Below, one piece after another: positions 38,541-48,291 of a DNA stretch of 53,844 nucleotides. Numbering within the stretch: the first letter of the stretch is position 1; each line of letters opens with the position of its first letter. A program made the position numbers and the translations under genes. The notes under the pieces are model-generated. The model worked only from the letters and a program-made list of their open reading frames with translations. It was not told the origin of the DNA and ran no database searches. The stretch is from Sphingomonadales bacterium. Its GTDB lineage: Bacteria > Pseudomonadota > Alphaproteobacteria > Sphingomonadales > Sphingomonadaceae. The stretch lies in assembly GCA_028868535.1 (NCBI GenBank), contig JAGWUH010000025.1, positions 1 through 53,844 of the forward strand, in the 5' to 3' direction.

Positions 38541-40748
38541 TCAGTTGCGCGACCGGGGCAGGCCCAGCCCCTTTTCCGCGATCATCGAGCGGTGAACCTG
38601 GCTCGATCCGCCATAGATGGTCGTGCCGTGGGCATGGCGGTATTCGAGGTTGACGGTGCCCGCCGGGCCCTTGCGCTTCGACAGCGAATGCGGCGCCGTC
38701 AAATCGAGCAGGTCGCGCGAATCGGTGATGAACAGTTCGGAGCTGTACGCCTTGGCCATCGGCCCATAGGCGCCGTTGCCCTTGCCATGCACCTGCGACC
38801 AGTTGGCGCGATAGGCGATCATCTCGGAGGCGACGACGTTGGCATAGGTCCGCGCCAGCCGCATCTGCGCCCGCTCGGTGTCGATCAGCTTGCCGCCGCC
38901 CTTCACCGCGATCTCGCCGCACAGCTCCACCGCGGCTTCCAGCAGCACCCGCTGCACCTTGGCGAAGCCGCCGCCATGTTCCAGTTCAAGGCTCGCCGCC
39001 ATCGTCCGCGCGCCCCCGTTGATCTCGCCCAGCCGCCACGAATCCGGAATGCGGACATTGTCGTAGAAGGTGATGTTGGTGCGCTCGTCCATGAACGTGT
39101 GCACGCCCTGGACGGTCACGCCTTCCGCCTTCAGCGGCACGATGAACATCGTCAGGCCCTTGTGCTTGGGCAGGTCCGGATCGGTGCGGGTCAGCATCAG
39201 CACATAGTCGGTCAGGTTGGCGCCACTGGTCCACATCTTGGTGCCGTCGATCCGCCAGGAACCGTCCTCAAGCTGGGTCGCCTTGCAGGTCGCGGCGAAC
39301 ACGTCCGAACCGCACCCGGGCTCGGAATAGCCGAGCGAACAGATCGCGTCGCCCGCCATCACCTTGGCCAGCACGTCGCGCTTCAGCTCGTCCGTGCCGA
39401 AGCGGTGCATGATCAGCGCCACCATCTGCGCCACGCCCGCCACCGGGTTGTTCCAGCCCTCTTCCTCGAAGGCGTCGCGCGCGGCGGTCACCTCGTAGGG
39501 CGAAAGGCCGCGTCCACCCACGTCCTTCGGCATCTGCAGATAGGCCAGGTTGGCTTCCACCAGCTGCTTGTGGATCACCGGGTCGTGGCCTTCCCACGAG
39601 AAGTGGAACTTCTCGCGCTGCTCGTCGGTGACGTTCTTCGCGAAGAACGCGTGGATCTCGTCCTGGATCTTCCGGGCGTCCTCGCCCAGGTCGAATTCCA
39701 CCGGCACCTCGCCGACGTCGGGAAGGCTCGCCACCTCGCCGGCGTAGAGCCGCCGCCCGGCCTCCGCCAGCCAGTCATCGGGATCGCCCGCGACCAGCGG
39801 CCAGGCCTTGGAGCGCAGCGTGAACAAGTGGATGTCGTGCTCCAGCGTCAGGCCGATGCCGCCGAAGGTCTGCACGGCATGGCGACCGGTGCGGCCGGCG
39901 GCACCCGCCGCATACCACAGTCCCAGCGAAACCAGCGCCCCGCCATTGGCTTCGCCGTCGGCGATCGAACGCAGCGCTTTCCACGCCAGGAATTTTGCAG
40001 AATCGATCTCGCAGATCAGGTCGGCCATCGGGTGCGACAGCGCCTGGAACGTGCCGATGAACACGCCGAACGCCTTGCGCTCGCCCGAATAGGCGGCGGC
40101 CTGCATCAGCGCCGCGCGCGCCAGCCCGGACAGCGCCAGCGTCATCAGGATCTTCCATTCCTCGACCGCGGCCTCGTAGAGCGCCACCGCCGCGGCGCCG
40201 CTTCCCAGCACCTCGCCGGGCAGCCCGGCCAGGTCGAGCTCGGCGATCGGTGTCGACGCGAGGTTCTCCTCGGCCACCCGCGCCTCGGCCGGCACCGTCA
40301 CCAGCACGACGTCATTGCCGCGCCGCGCCAGCACTGCATCGGCGACCAGCCCGCCCGCAACCCATTGCCGTCCGAACTCGGCAATGTCGTTGAAGGCTAT
40401 CGTCACCACCTTGGCGCCGGCGATCGCCTCGCCCAGCAGCGCGTCCTGCCCGCCCAGCAGCGCGAGCAGTCGCGCCGCCACCAGCGCCTCGGCCAGCGGT
40501 CCCGAGGCCAGCGTGCGCCCGGCTTCCTCCATCAGCACGCCGGCATCGAATGCGCCCATGCCGAGGCCGCCACTGGCCTCCGGCACCCGCAGCCCCAGCG
40601 CGCCCAGTTCGGCAAGCCCCTGCCAAAGTTCGCGATCGAAACCCGATGGAAGCGCAGCACGCACCCGCGCGCTCGACGAATTCTCGTCGAGAAACCGCGC
40701 GAACATGTCGCGCATCATTTCCTGTTCTTCGGTCAGGTCGAAATTCAT
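38541..40748 (-). CDS. Double (fused) acyl-CoA dehydrogenase
   Basis: This 735-aa protein consists of two acyl-CoA dehydrogenase modules in one chain. The first (1 to about 365) has an N-terminal helical part (DLTEEQEMMRDMFARFL), a shortened middle part and a C-terminal helical part (SGERKAFGVFIGTFQALSHPMADL). The second (about 366-735) has the full FAD-binding segment YSEPGCGSDVFAA, WRIDGTKMWTSG and a C-terminal helical block. Similar fused or heterodimeric dehydrogenases oxidise bulky acyl-CoAs such as steroid side chains in actinobacteria; that parallel is family knowledge. It leads the operon with the enoyl-CoA hydratase gene. FAD is probably bound mainly by the second module. Confidence 0.88.
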   Translation of the reverse strand: MNFDLTEEQEMMRDMFARFLDENSSSARVRAALPSGFDRELWQGLAELGALGLRVPEASGGLGMGAFDAGVLMEEAGRTLASGPLAEALVAARLLALLGGQDALLGEAIAGAKVVTIAFNDIAEFGRQWVAGGLVADAVLARRGNDVVLVTVPAEARVAEENLASTPIAELDLAGLPGEVLGSGAAAVALYEAAVEEWKILMTLALSGLARAALMQAAAYSGERKAFGVFIGTFQALSHPMADLICEIDSAKFLAWKALRSIADGEANGGALVSLGLWYAAGAAGRTGRHAVQTFGGIGLTLEHDIHLFTLRSKAWPLVAGDPDDWLAEAGRRLYAGEVASLPDVGEVPVEFDLGEDARKIQDEIHAFFAKNVTDEQREKFHFSWEGHDPVIHKQLVEANLAYLQMPKDVGGRGLSPYEVTAARDAFEEEGWNNPVAGVAQMVALIMHRFGTDELKRDVLAKVMAGDAICSLGYSEPGCGSDVFAATCKATQLEDGSWRIDGTKMWTSGANLTDYVLMLTRTDPDLPKHKGLTMFIVPLKAEGVTVQGVHTFMDERTNITFYDNVRIPDSWRLGEINGGARTMAASLELEHGGGFAKVQRVLLEAAVELCGEIAVKGGGKLIDTERAQMRLARTYANVVASEMIAYRANWSQVHGKGNGAYGPMAKAYSSELFITDSRDLLDLTAPHSLSKRKGPAGTVNLEYRHAHGTTIYGGSSQVHRSMIAEKGLGLPRSRN

Positions 40749-40885
40749 CGGAATGCCTTCTCAAACGGAATCGCGCCGACCTCATCCGGGCCGAACGCCT
40801 GATCTAGCCTGCCCCGCGCCCCGGGCAATGCCGCGCCGTCGATTGAACGCGGCGGCGATATGCCCGCGCGACGCGCCCGCCGCGC

Positions 40886-40916
40886 AAAAAAAGGGCCCCC
40901 CGCGAACGGGAGGCCC
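40886..40916 (-). terminator. Rho-independent terminator of the first TonB-dependent receptor gene
   Basis: On the minus strand, GGGCCTCCCG and CGGGGGGCCC form a 10-bp stem with one G-U pair around a TTCG tetraloop, followed by seven T. It lies 28 bases after the receptor stop at 40944. This is the clearest intrinsic terminator in the window. Confidence 0.92.
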
Positions 40917-40943
40917 AGCAATTCCGGCAGGGTGGCCGAAATG

Positions 40944-43595
40944 TCAGAAGTGGTACTTGATGCGGCCGCCGAACATCCGCGGCTCGCCGATCAATGCCGA
41001 GACGAACCCGCGCGTGGTGTTCTCGTTGATCTGCAGGATCACGTGCGCATTGGTCACGTTGGTGACGAAGAACGAAAGGTCGATGGGCATCTGCGCGACG
41101 CTTTCCCAACCCGCGTTCAGGTTCAGCACCGTCGACGATGGTGCCACGCCGGCGCCGGAGGTCGTGACCGTGCCGTCGGCCGCGGTCTGCGCAAGGCTGA
41201 GCACGGTGCCGTTGGCCCGGGTGACGACGCCATCGGAGACGATGCGGCGGCGGCTCTGGTAGGTCATCGACGCGCCGATGCTGATCTTGCCCACCGACTG
41301 GTCGAACGGCAACGTGTACTCGCCCCCGATCACGAGCTGGTGCGGCGGACCCGAGTTCGCGATCACGTCGCACTGCTCGCCCGCGCACGACTTTCCGCCC
41401 GAGTTTACCAGCGGCGCGGTGAACGCATTGTACGGCGCCGGCACCGCCGGGATGTTGATCTCGAGCTGCTTGGCGTTGATGTAGGCGTAGGCGACGTTCA
41501 ACCTGAGGCCCTGGAACGGCGAAACGTTCAGCTCCGCCTCGACGCCCCAGATGCGCGACTTGCCGGCATTGATGATGGTGGCATTGCCCGCGCAGCCGCC
41601 GACGTAATTCGGCAGTGTCGGCACGCACGACACGCCCAACTGCAGCTGCTGGTTGCGGAAGTTGTTGTAGTAACCCGCCAGGTTGAACGAGCCTGGCATC
41701 GCGCCGTGCCAGCTGGTCTTGGCGCCGATCTCGAACGTGTCGACCTTTTCCGGGCCGTACTTCTGCGCCGGGTCCGGGCCGAAGATCGCCAGGCCGCCCT
41801 GGCGGTAGCCGCGCGACCACTTGCCATAGACCAGCACGCCGTCGACCGGCTTCCAGTCGAGATCGAGCAGCCAGGTCGGCGCGCTCGAATCGGACGACAG
41901 GTTCTGCTGGCACGAGTTGAGCCGGTTGGCGAAGCTGATGTTGGCATTGTTGGTGTTGGCCGGGCGCGGGTCGAACCCGCTGATCGGCGCAATGAAGCCC
42001 GGCGCGGTCAGGTTGGTGCAGGCGAAGGTCACGTTGGCCGGGACCGCGTTGAACACCGATGTCTCGTTGATCAGCACCGTCCGCATCTTGTCCCAGGTAT
42101 AGCGGATGCCCGCCGTGAACGAGACCGTGTCCGTCAGCTTGTAGGTGCTCTGGGCATAGAGCGCATAGTCACGGAACTTGGTCTGGTTCAGCGAATACGA
42201 ACCCGTGCCGCCGACGCCCTGGCCGGTGGTGATCGGCGCGCAGGCGAAGGCGACGATGTCGGTGCAGGGCGTGAACGACGCCGTCTGCACGCCCGAGATG
42301 CCCAGCGGGTTGTTGACCTCCATGTAGGCGCCGGCCTGCCAGGTCAGGCGATTGTCCGAGGTGTGGCCCTGCAACTGCAGTTCCTCGACGAACGAGCTTT
42401 CCGCGTTGGTGTAGCCGGTCACGCCGTTGTTGTGCGTGAACGCGAAGCCGTTGACCTGGGACGGCGTCTCGCTGCCGAACGTCACCCCGGGCAGCAGCGC
42501 ATAGTTGCCGAACAGGTCGAGGTTGGTCTTGCCGCGGAACTCGGCGTAGGAGGCGATGTTCTTGACGGTCAGGTTGTCGCTGGCGGTCCAGGTCGTGGTG
42601 TTGATCACCTGCCACTGCTTGGCGGCGGACATCGCGTCGGGCATGCGGTTCGAGACCGTCCAGAAGCCGTAAGGCGCCTCGCGCGCCATCTGCGCCAGCG
42701 ATTCACAGCCGAAGTTCGCGGTCGTCGCCCTGGGCAGGCAGGTCGGGTTGCTGGCCGGCGCGGCCGCAGCGATGATCTTGGGCTCGACACCGTTGCTCTT
42801 CGAGGTCGAATAGGTGGCCAGCGTGTAGTTCTCGAGGTCCGGGGTCAATTCGGCGAGAATGCCCAGGCGCGCCGCCCAGTAGTTGACGTCGCCCATGCCA
42901 TGGTTGCCCTGGCTGCCGTCGCCGAAGTGGCCGATGTTCTTCAGGTACCCGTTGCGCTTCTGGTGATCGACGCCCAGTCGCACCCGGAACGTGTCCGAAA
43001 GCGGCACGTTGACCACGCCTTGCAGGCGATACATGCCATAGTCGCCGGCGCTGGCCTCGACATAGCCTTCGAGCTTGCCGGTCGGCCGCTTGGGCACCAG
43101 CAGCACCGCGCCGCCGGTGACGTTGCGTCCGAACAGCGTCCCCTGCGGCCCCTTCAGCACCTGCACGTTCTGCAGGTCGAACAGGCTGCCCGGCCCGGCG
43201 CCGTCGCCGCCGAAGGTCGCGCCCGAGCCGCGCGGCGCGACGACGTCGTTGAAGAACACGCCCACCGTCGCGAAGCTGCGCTGCTCCTGGTAGAAGCCGC
43301 GGATCGTGAACGTCGTGTTGTCGGCGCCATAGCGGTTGTTGACCGCAAGGCCCGGCGTGAACGCGGCAAGGTCCTTGGCGTTGGCGATGTTGTTGTTCGA
43401 CAGCGTCTTCTGGTCGAGCACTGTGATCGAGATCGGAACGTCCTGCAGGCGCTGCTCGACCCGCTGCGCGGTGACGATGATGTCGTTGCCGCTCGCCGCG
43501 CTGTCGGTGCTTTGCGCCATCGCCGGCGCCGTCACGCCGAAACCGAGCGCCGTCGCCGTCAACAGGGCGCACTTCGCCCTCGCTTGGATTGCCAT
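40944..43595 (-). CDS. TonB-dependent outer-membrane receptor 1
   Basis: This 883-aa outer-membrane active-transport receptor has a signal peptide (to about residue 27) and a TonB box-like segment (DIIVTAQRVEQRLQDVP). A plug domain contains the FTIRGF and VQVLKGPQGTLFGRNVTGG signatures, and a 22-strand-type barrel ends in RIKYHF. The motifs place it in the sphingomonad family used for uptake of hydrophobic organic substrates rather than siderophores, though this is not decisive. A GGAGGG precedes ATG 43595. A strong terminator follows. It lies between the acyl-CoA dehydrogenase operon and an SDR gene on the same strand, supporting a role in supplying the catabolic substrate. Confidence 0.93.
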   Translation of the reverse strand: MAIQARAKCALLTATALGFGVTAPAMAQSTDSAASGNDIIVTAQRVEQRLQDVPISITVLDQKTLSNNNIANAKDLAAFTPGLAVNNRYGADNTTFTIRGFYQEQRSFATVGVFFNDVVAPRGSGATFGGDGAGPGSLFDLQNVQVLKGPQGTLFGRNVTGGAVLLVPKRPTGKLEGYVEASAGDYGMYRLQGVVNVPLSDTFRVRLGVDHQKRNGYLKNIGHFGDGSQGNHGMGDVNYWAARLGILAELTPDLENYTLATYSTSKSNGVEPKIIAAAAPASNPTCLPRATTANFGCESLAQMAREAPYGFWTVSNRMPDAMSAAKQWQVINTTTWTASDNLTVKNIASYAEFRGKTNLDLFGNYALLPGVTFGSETPSQVNGFAFTHNNGVTGYTNAESSFVEELQLQGHTSDNRLTWQAGAYMEVNNPLGISGVQTASFTPCTDIVAFACAPITTGQGVGGTGSYSLNQTKFRDYALYAQSTYKLTDTVSFTAGIRYTWDKMRTVLINETSVFNAVPANVTFACTNLTAPGFIAPISGFDPRPANTNNANISFANRLNSCQQNLSSDSSAPTWLLDLDWKPVDGVLVYGKWSRGYRQGGLAIFGPDPAQKYGPEKVDTFEIGAKTSWHGAMPGSFNLAGYYNNFRNQQLQLGVSCVPTLPNYVGGCAGNATIINAGKSRIWGVEAELNVSPFQGLRLNVAYAYINAKQLEINIPAVPAPYNAFTAPLVNSGGKSCAGEQCDVIANSGPPHQLVIGGEYTLPFDQSVGKISIGASMTYQSRRRIVSDGVVTRANGTVLSLAQTAADGTVTTSGAGVAPSSTVLNLNAGWESVAQMPIDLSFFVTNVTNAHVILQINENTTRGFVSALIGEPRMFGGRIKYHF

Positions 43596-43810
43596 TTCGA
43601 TGTCCCTCCCTGCGGCCTGACCTCATCTACCGCTCGAAGCACGTTGTCCGACGCTCCGACGGTGGCAAGCTTCGTCCGGCAAAGCCCGGCACTCGATCCT
43701 CATCAATCAAGGGCAATTGCCTGCACGGTCAATTGCATGTTTGTTCTGATCCATCTCGTTTCACAAACTTCCCGGCTGAAACCGACTGTCCCGCGAATCG
43801 TCCGGACCAG

Positions 43811-43848
43811 AAAAAACCCGCCGGCGCACGAGGCGCCGGCGGGTTTTT
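43811..43848. terminator. Bidirectional Rho-independent terminator after the SDR gene
   Basis: A perfect 11-bp GC stem (CCCGCCGGCGC/GCGCCGGCGGG) around a 5-base loop has A-run and T-run flanks, so it works on either strand. On the minus strand it lies 20 bases after the SDR stop. It separates that gene from the 3' receptor gene. Confidence 0.9.
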
Positions 43849-43867
43849 CAGCCTGGATACAGGGGTT

Positions 43868-44713
43868 TCAGCCGGCCTTGGCGCCGCCCATCATCTTCGA
43901 GATGTCGACCTGCCCGGTCGCCAGCCCGCCCATGAACCCGCCATCCACCGGCAGCACGACACCGTTGATCACACCCGCCAGCGCGCTGTTCAGCAGGATG
44001 ATGCCGCCGGCCTGTTCCTCGGGCGTGGTATAACGGCCCAGCGGCTCGGCGGCGGCATCGACCACCTCCTTGCCCGAGGTGGCGTGGAACGTCGCCATCA
44101 TCGGCGTCTGCGTCGGCGAGGGCAGCGAGCAGTTGATGCGGATGCCGCGCTTGATCAGCTGCGCCCCCATGAACTGCGTCCAGACGATCACCGCCTCCTT
44201 GGAGAAAGCATAGCCTTCCGCCACATGCTCCATGTGCGCCTCGGCCCAGGCCAGCGCGCCGTCGAACCCCTTGGTCTGCAGCAGCTCGATATGCACGGGG
44301 ATGCGCCGGCTCCAGCCCAGCCCGCCGGTCGATGCGATCGAGGCGATGGCGCTGCCTTCGCCCATCAGCGGCAGCAGGCATTCGGTCAGATGGCGGGTGC
44401 CGATGAAGTTGACCTTGAACGTGTCGAGCGCCGGGAACGCGCCGCCGCCGGCCAGGCCGGCGCAGTTGAACAGCGCGTCGATCCGCCCGGAGTCCGTATT
44501 CTTGGCGAGCGCCTTGACGCCGGCCTCGATCGAGGCGGGATCGCGCAGGTCGATCTGGCTGAAGCTCGCCAGCGGCAGCGCGCTGGGCTTGAAGTCCAGC
44601 CCGTGCACTTCCGCGCCCATCTCGATCAGCAGGCGCGCGGTCGCCTCGCCCATGCCGGAAAAGCAGCCGCTGACGACAACGCGCTTGCCCTTGTACCCCA
44701 GAAAATCGGTCAT
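43868..44713 (-). CDS. SDR family oxidoreductase, 3-alpha-hydroxysteroid dehydrogenase-like
   Basis: This short-chain dehydrogenase of 281 aa has the cofactor motif VVVSGCFSGMGEA, followed by acidic LDFKP, which suggests NAD preference. NCAGL and the active-site YAFSK (YxxxK) are present, and the protein ends with LPVDGGFMGG. The pattern, including a long loop before the active-site Tyr (LGWSRRIPVHIELLQ...), resembles 3-alpha-hydroxysteroid and coniferyl-alcohol dehydrogenases (family knowledge from memory). GAGGAG precedes ATG 44713. Located next to the TonB receptors and acyl-CoA genes, it fits oxidation of an alcohol on a lipophilic substrate. Substrate not proven. Confidence 0.82.
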   Translation of the reverse strand: MTDFLGYKGKRVVVSGCFSGMGEATARLLIEMGAEVHGLDFKPSALPLASFSQIDLRDPASIEAGVKALAKNTDSGRIDALFNCAGLAGGGAFPALDTFKVNFIGTRHLTECLLPLMGEGSAIASIASTGGLGWSRRIPVHIELLQTKGFDGALAWAEAHMEHVAEGYAFSKEAVIVWTQFMGAQLIKRGIRINCSLPSPTQTPMMATFHATSGKEVVDAAAEPLGRYTTPEEQAGGIILLNSALAGVINGVVLPVDGGFMGGLATGQVDISKMMGGAKAG

Positions 44714-44876
44714 CGTTCTCTCCTCGGGCGCGCGGCCCATGTTGCGCAATTGCATTCCGGGGCAGGGGAGTAGCCGCGCCGGCGCCGCAGGCAAGTGCCG
44801 CCACGTCCGCGCGCGTGCAATCGCACCGGCGATGCCGCCGCCTTGCCCGGCGCCCCGCACCGCCTATGCTGGCGCG

Positions 44877-45629
44877 ATGGATACCGCCGACCCGCCCCCC
44901 GGCTATCGCCGACGCATCCTCGTCATCCCCGGCACCGGCCACAGCGTCGCCGCGCTGGAGGACGACATGCACTGCATGGTCGTCCGCATCGATCACGACG
45001 GCACCGCGATCACCGCCGTCCACGCCCATACCGAGCGCGCACCCTGGAACGTCTGCCCCACCGCCGCGCAGACCCTGGCCGAGACCTTTACTGGCCTGCC
45101 GCTCGCCGCCGCGGTCGCGCCGCGCGCCAAGTGGAGCAACTGCACCCATCTCTACGACCTCGCCGCGCTGGCCGCCGCCCACGCCGGCGATGCCGGGCCG
45201 ACCCGCTTCGACATCGCCTCGGGTGATCCCGTCGACGGCGTCGTCACCAGCGAGATCCGCCGCGACGGCGCGCTCGTCCACCGCTGGCAGCTCGACGGGC
45301 AAAGCCTGACCGCGCCTGCGGAAATCGCCGGGCTCGCGTTGACCGGGTTGCGCGACTGGATCGCCACCTTGCCCCCCGTCGCGGCGGAGGCGGCGCGCCT
45401 GCTGCAATGGGCGAGCCTCGTCGCCCACGGTCGGCAGATGACCAACTGGAGCCGGTTCGAAGCGGAGGACATGCCGTCCAACTGCTACGCGTTCCGCCCC
45501 GGCGAACCGCGCGATCACATCACCCGCACCGGCAACCGCCACGATTTCAGCCGCGGCGGCGTCGAGCCCCTCGACCACTTCGACGGACAGGCGCTTGCCC
45601 GGGGCCGCGCCCCGCCGAACGCCTACTGA
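44877..45629 (+). CDS. DUF2889 domain-containing protein
   Basis: This 250-aa cytosolic protein has features of DUF2889: RRRILVIPGTG near the N-terminus, ALEDDMHCMVVRIDHDG, the APWNVCPTA segment and CTHLYDLA. Members occur near aromatic or lipophilic-compound catabolism genes in sphingomonads and other proteobacteria; no reaction is known. The second half has several His, Asp and Cys residues (DHITRTGNRHD) that could bind metal. It is transcribed divergently from the SDR gene across a 163-base region and precedes the second TonB receptor in the same direction. No signal peptide. Confidence 0.75.
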   Translation: MDTADPPPGYRRRILVIPGTGHSVAALEDDMHCMVVRIDHDGTAITAVHAHTERAPWNVCPTAAQTLAETFTGLPLAAAVAPRAKWSNCTHLYDLAALAAAHAGDAGPTRFDIASGDPVDGVVTSEIRRDGALVHRWQLDGQSLTAPAEIAGLALTGLRDWIATLPPVAAEAARLLQWASLVAHGRQMTNWSRFEAEDMPSNCYAFRPGEPRDHITRTGNRHDFSRGGVEPLDHFDGQALARGRAPPNAY

Positions 45630-45765
45630 ACCCGCCGCCCGGCCGCCCCGCGGCGGGACGTTGTGAATGATACTGGCCAGCCCCTTGTGCCGCGGACGGT
45701 TTGGCCCCATCGTGCGCGCAAACACGCTCCGGCGCGTCACGGCTTCCCCGGTTCCTTGTTCCGCC

Positions 45766-45801
45766 CCGGCGCGAACGGGGGCCCATGCCGGCGCAAACGG
45801 G
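45766..45801. promoter_or_regulatory. Direct repeat upstream of TonB receptor 2
   Basis: CCGGCGCGAACGGG (45766-45779) and CCGGCGCAAACGGG (45788-45801) differ at one position and are 22 bases apart, about two helical turns. They lie 80-115 bases before the receptor start codon. This could be a tandem binding site for a transcription regulator; it is an observation by eye only. Confidence 0.35.
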
Positions 45802-45882
45802 CGGAACACGGAGAGATTCGCCGTCAGAGTCCCTGGCGGCGGACGGACGCCGGGGGGCGTTCGCAGCCTGAGGGAGGACACC

Positions 45883-48210
45883 ATGACCCATCGCACCCTG
45901 CTTCTTGCCGGCACGATCCTGGCCGGACTCTGCGGCTTTGCCGCTCCCGCGCTCGCGGATGACCAGCCTGCCGCGCCGCCGCAGCCGGCCGCATCCGGCA
46001 ATGGCCTGGCCGAGATCGTCGTCACCGCCCAGCGCCGTTCGGAAAACCTCATGCAGGTGCCGCTGGCGATCCAGGCGGTATCCGGGCTCGAGCTCGCCCA
46101 GTCGGGCATCAAGCAGATGACCGACCTGCAGTTCACCACGCCCGGCTACAACGTCTCCGACAACTCGGGCTACTCGCAGATCTACATCCGCGGCATCGGC
46201 AACGGCATCTACGTCGGCGCCGACCCGTCGGTCGCCACCTTCATCGACGACGTGCCGATGATCTATGGCTCGCTGGTCAACGATTTCGTCAATGTCCAGC
46301 GGGTGGAGGTGCTCAAGGGCGCGCAGGGCGGGCTCTACGGCCGCAACGCCACCGGCGGCGTCGTCAACATCATCACGCAACAGCCGCGCACCGACAAGCT
46401 CGGCCTCGACTTCAAGGCCAGCTACGGCGAATTCTCCAGCTTCGAACTCGGCGGCAGCGCCAACCTGCCGGTATCGGACCAGCTCGCCATCAGCGTCGCC
46501 GGCGTCCGCCGCACTCATGATCCGTTCGACCGCAACATCGCCAACACCGCGCCCTACACCGCGGCGATGTTCCCCAATGGCTCGGTGTTCGGCAGCGGTG
46601 CCGCCACCGCTGCCACGCTCAATTCGCTGATCCACGCCCCCGGCGTCGCCGACCAGGACTTCTGGTCGATGAGCGGCAAGATCCTGTTCAAGCCTTCGGA
46701 CAACTTCAGGCTGACGATCGCCGGCGATGTCTCGAACAAGGACGACAGCTCCGGCAGCCAGCTCTCCAGCATCAATCCGGCCACCTTGCAGGGGGTGCTC
46801 GGCTACTACCTGGCCACCTATTTCGGCGCCACCGGGGTCAACCTCCCCGCCGGCCTGGTCCAGGGCAGCACCGAGAAGTTCACCGTCGCCAACGGCCAGC
46901 CCGGCTTCGTCCGCCTGCGCGATTACGGCGTCTCGGGCACCGCCGTGCTCAGCCTGCCCGGAGTCGATGTCACCAACATCCTCGCCTACCGCAACCAGCA
47001 CACCGTGTTCGAGGCCGATGCCGGCGGCGCCAGCCCGCCGGTGGTCGGCTTCCTCGTCGAGAACCGCAAGCACTACGTCTACGAGGAACTGCGCGCCGTC
47101 TCGACCGGCAGCGGGCCGTTCCGCCTGATCGGCGGCGTCACCTACCTGTCGACCCACTACCAGGGCGCCAACACCTCCAGCCTGCTCGGCCTGCCGCTCA
47201 CCGGACTGCTCGCCGGCGCGCTCACCAAGGTCAAGAACTGGTCGGTCTACGCCCAGGCCGCCTACGACATCACCCCGAGCCTGACGCTGACCGCCTCGGG
47301 CCGCTACGTCCATGAGAAGAACGACACCGGCTTCCAGCCCAACGTCACCTACGGCTTCCCGGCGCGGGCGCTGTCGCAGACCGAGAGCAAGTTCCTGCCC
47401 TCGGTCAACCTGTCGTACAAGCTCGACGGCGGCGGCAACGCCTATGTCCGCTGGGCGCGGGGCTTCAAGGCGGGCGGCGTCAATCCGGTCGCCCACCCGA
47501 ACGCCTTCACCGACATCAACCAGGGCAGCGTTTTCAAGGGCGAGGTCGTCGATACGATCGAGGGCGGCATCAAGCTGCCGTTGATGGGCAACCAGCTGCA
47601 ACTGACCGCCGACGCGTTCTACAATTTCTACAAGAACGTGCAATTCCAGGGCCATCCGGTCGTCGCCAAGTCGCTGGTGATCATCGAATCGATCCTCAAC
47701 GCCAACGCCGCCCGTACTTACGGCGTCGAGGGCAGCCTCAACTGGCGACCGATCCCGCCGGTGACGGTCGGCATCAACCTCGGCTACCTCAACGCGAAGT
47801 TCACCGACTTTGTCGTCCAGCCGGGCGGCGATTACGTGCCCGGCAACTACAACGGCCACCAGATGCCCAACGCGCCGAAGTTCCAGGCCTCGTTCACCGC
47901 CAACCTCGACCAGCCGGTGACCAACGGCCTGCGCCTCGTCGGCACCGCGCTGGTCAGCCGCACCAGCCGCGTGCTGTACGCGGAAGGCACCGATGCCTTC
48001 ACCCCCGAAGCCGCCGATCCCGGCTACTGGCTGGTCAACGCGCGGATCGGCGTGAAGACCACCGACGATCGCTACGGCTTCGCGCTGTTCGCCAACAACC
48101 TGTTCAACGCGCGCTACACCACCGCCGGCTCGGTCCAGCCGGACTTCACCACCCAGCTCAACTGGGGCAACCCGCGGGTGATCGGCGGGGAATTCACCGC
48201 CCACTTCTGA
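45883..48210 (+). CDS. TonB-dependent outer-membrane receptor 2
   Basis: This 775-aa receptor has a signal peptide (MTHRTLLLAGTILAG to ALA), a TonB-box-like EIVVTAQRRSENLMQVP, and a plug with IYIRGIG and VEVLKGAQGGLYGRNATGGVV. The barrel ends in GGEFTAHF with the terminal Phe. AGGGAGG six bases before ATG 45883 supports the start, although the frame is open 72 codons further. The upstream 250 bases have no gene. It is convergent with receptor 3 and separated from it by a 15-bp-stem terminator. The substrate is unknown; context suggests the catabolic substrate of the surrounding genes. Confidence 0.92.
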   Translation: MTHRTLLLAGTILAGLCGFAAPALADDQPAAPPQPAASGNGLAEIVVTAQRRSENLMQVPLAIQAVSGLELAQSGIKQMTDLQFTTPGYNVSDNSGYSQIYIRGIGNGIYVGADPSVATFIDDVPMIYGSLVNDFVNVQRVEVLKGAQGGLYGRNATGGVVNIITQQPRTDKLGLDFKASYGEFSSFELGGSANLPVSDQLAISVAGVRRTHDPFDRNIANTAPYTAAMFPNGSVFGSGAATAATLNSLIHAPGVADQDFWSMSGKILFKPSDNFRLTIAGDVSNKDDSSGSQLSSINPATLQGVLGYYLATYFGATGVNLPAGLVQGSTEKFTVANGQPGFVRLRDYGVSGTAVLSLPGVDVTNILAYRNQHTVFEADAGGASPPVVGFLVENRKHYVYEELRAVSTGSGPFRLIGGVTYLSTHYQGANTSSLLGLPLTGLLAGALTKVKNWSVYAQAAYDITPSLTLTASGRYVHEKNDTGFQPNVTYGFPARALSQTESKFLPSVNLSYKLDGGGNAYVRWARGFKAGGVNPVAHPNAFTDINQGSVFKGEVVDTIEGGIKLPLMGNQLQLTADAFYNFYKNVQFQGHPVVAKSLVIIESILNANAARTYGVEGSLNWRPIPPVTVGINLGYLNAKFTDFVVQPGGDYVPGNYNGHQMPNAPKFQASFTANLDQPVTNGLRLVGTALVSRTSRVLYAEGTDAFTPEAADPGYWLVNARIGVKTTDDRYGFALFANNLFNARYTTAGSVQPDFTTQLNWGNPRVIGGEFTAHF

Positions 48211-48230
48211 TCGGCGCGAACCGGACAGGA

Positions 48231-48263
48231 AACGGCCGGCCCGGGCGTCCCGGGCCGGCCGTT
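48231..48263. terminator. Terminator between two convergent TonB receptor genes
   Basis: A perfect 15-bp stem (48231-48245 with 48249-48263, AACGGCCGGCCCGGG) has a 3-base CGT loop and is followed by GCGTTTT. It lies 20 bases after receptor 2 and 28 bases from the end of receptor 3, and may serve both. Confidence 0.85.
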
Positions 48264-48291
48264 GCGTTTTCGCCGGGCCGGTGGCCCGGGC

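Noticed and set aside
40860..44033. Open frame of more than 1000 codons opposite TonB receptor 1
   Set aside because: It runs across the receptor, its terminator and an intergenic region, and encodes no recognisable domain. It arises from high GC in the third codon position.
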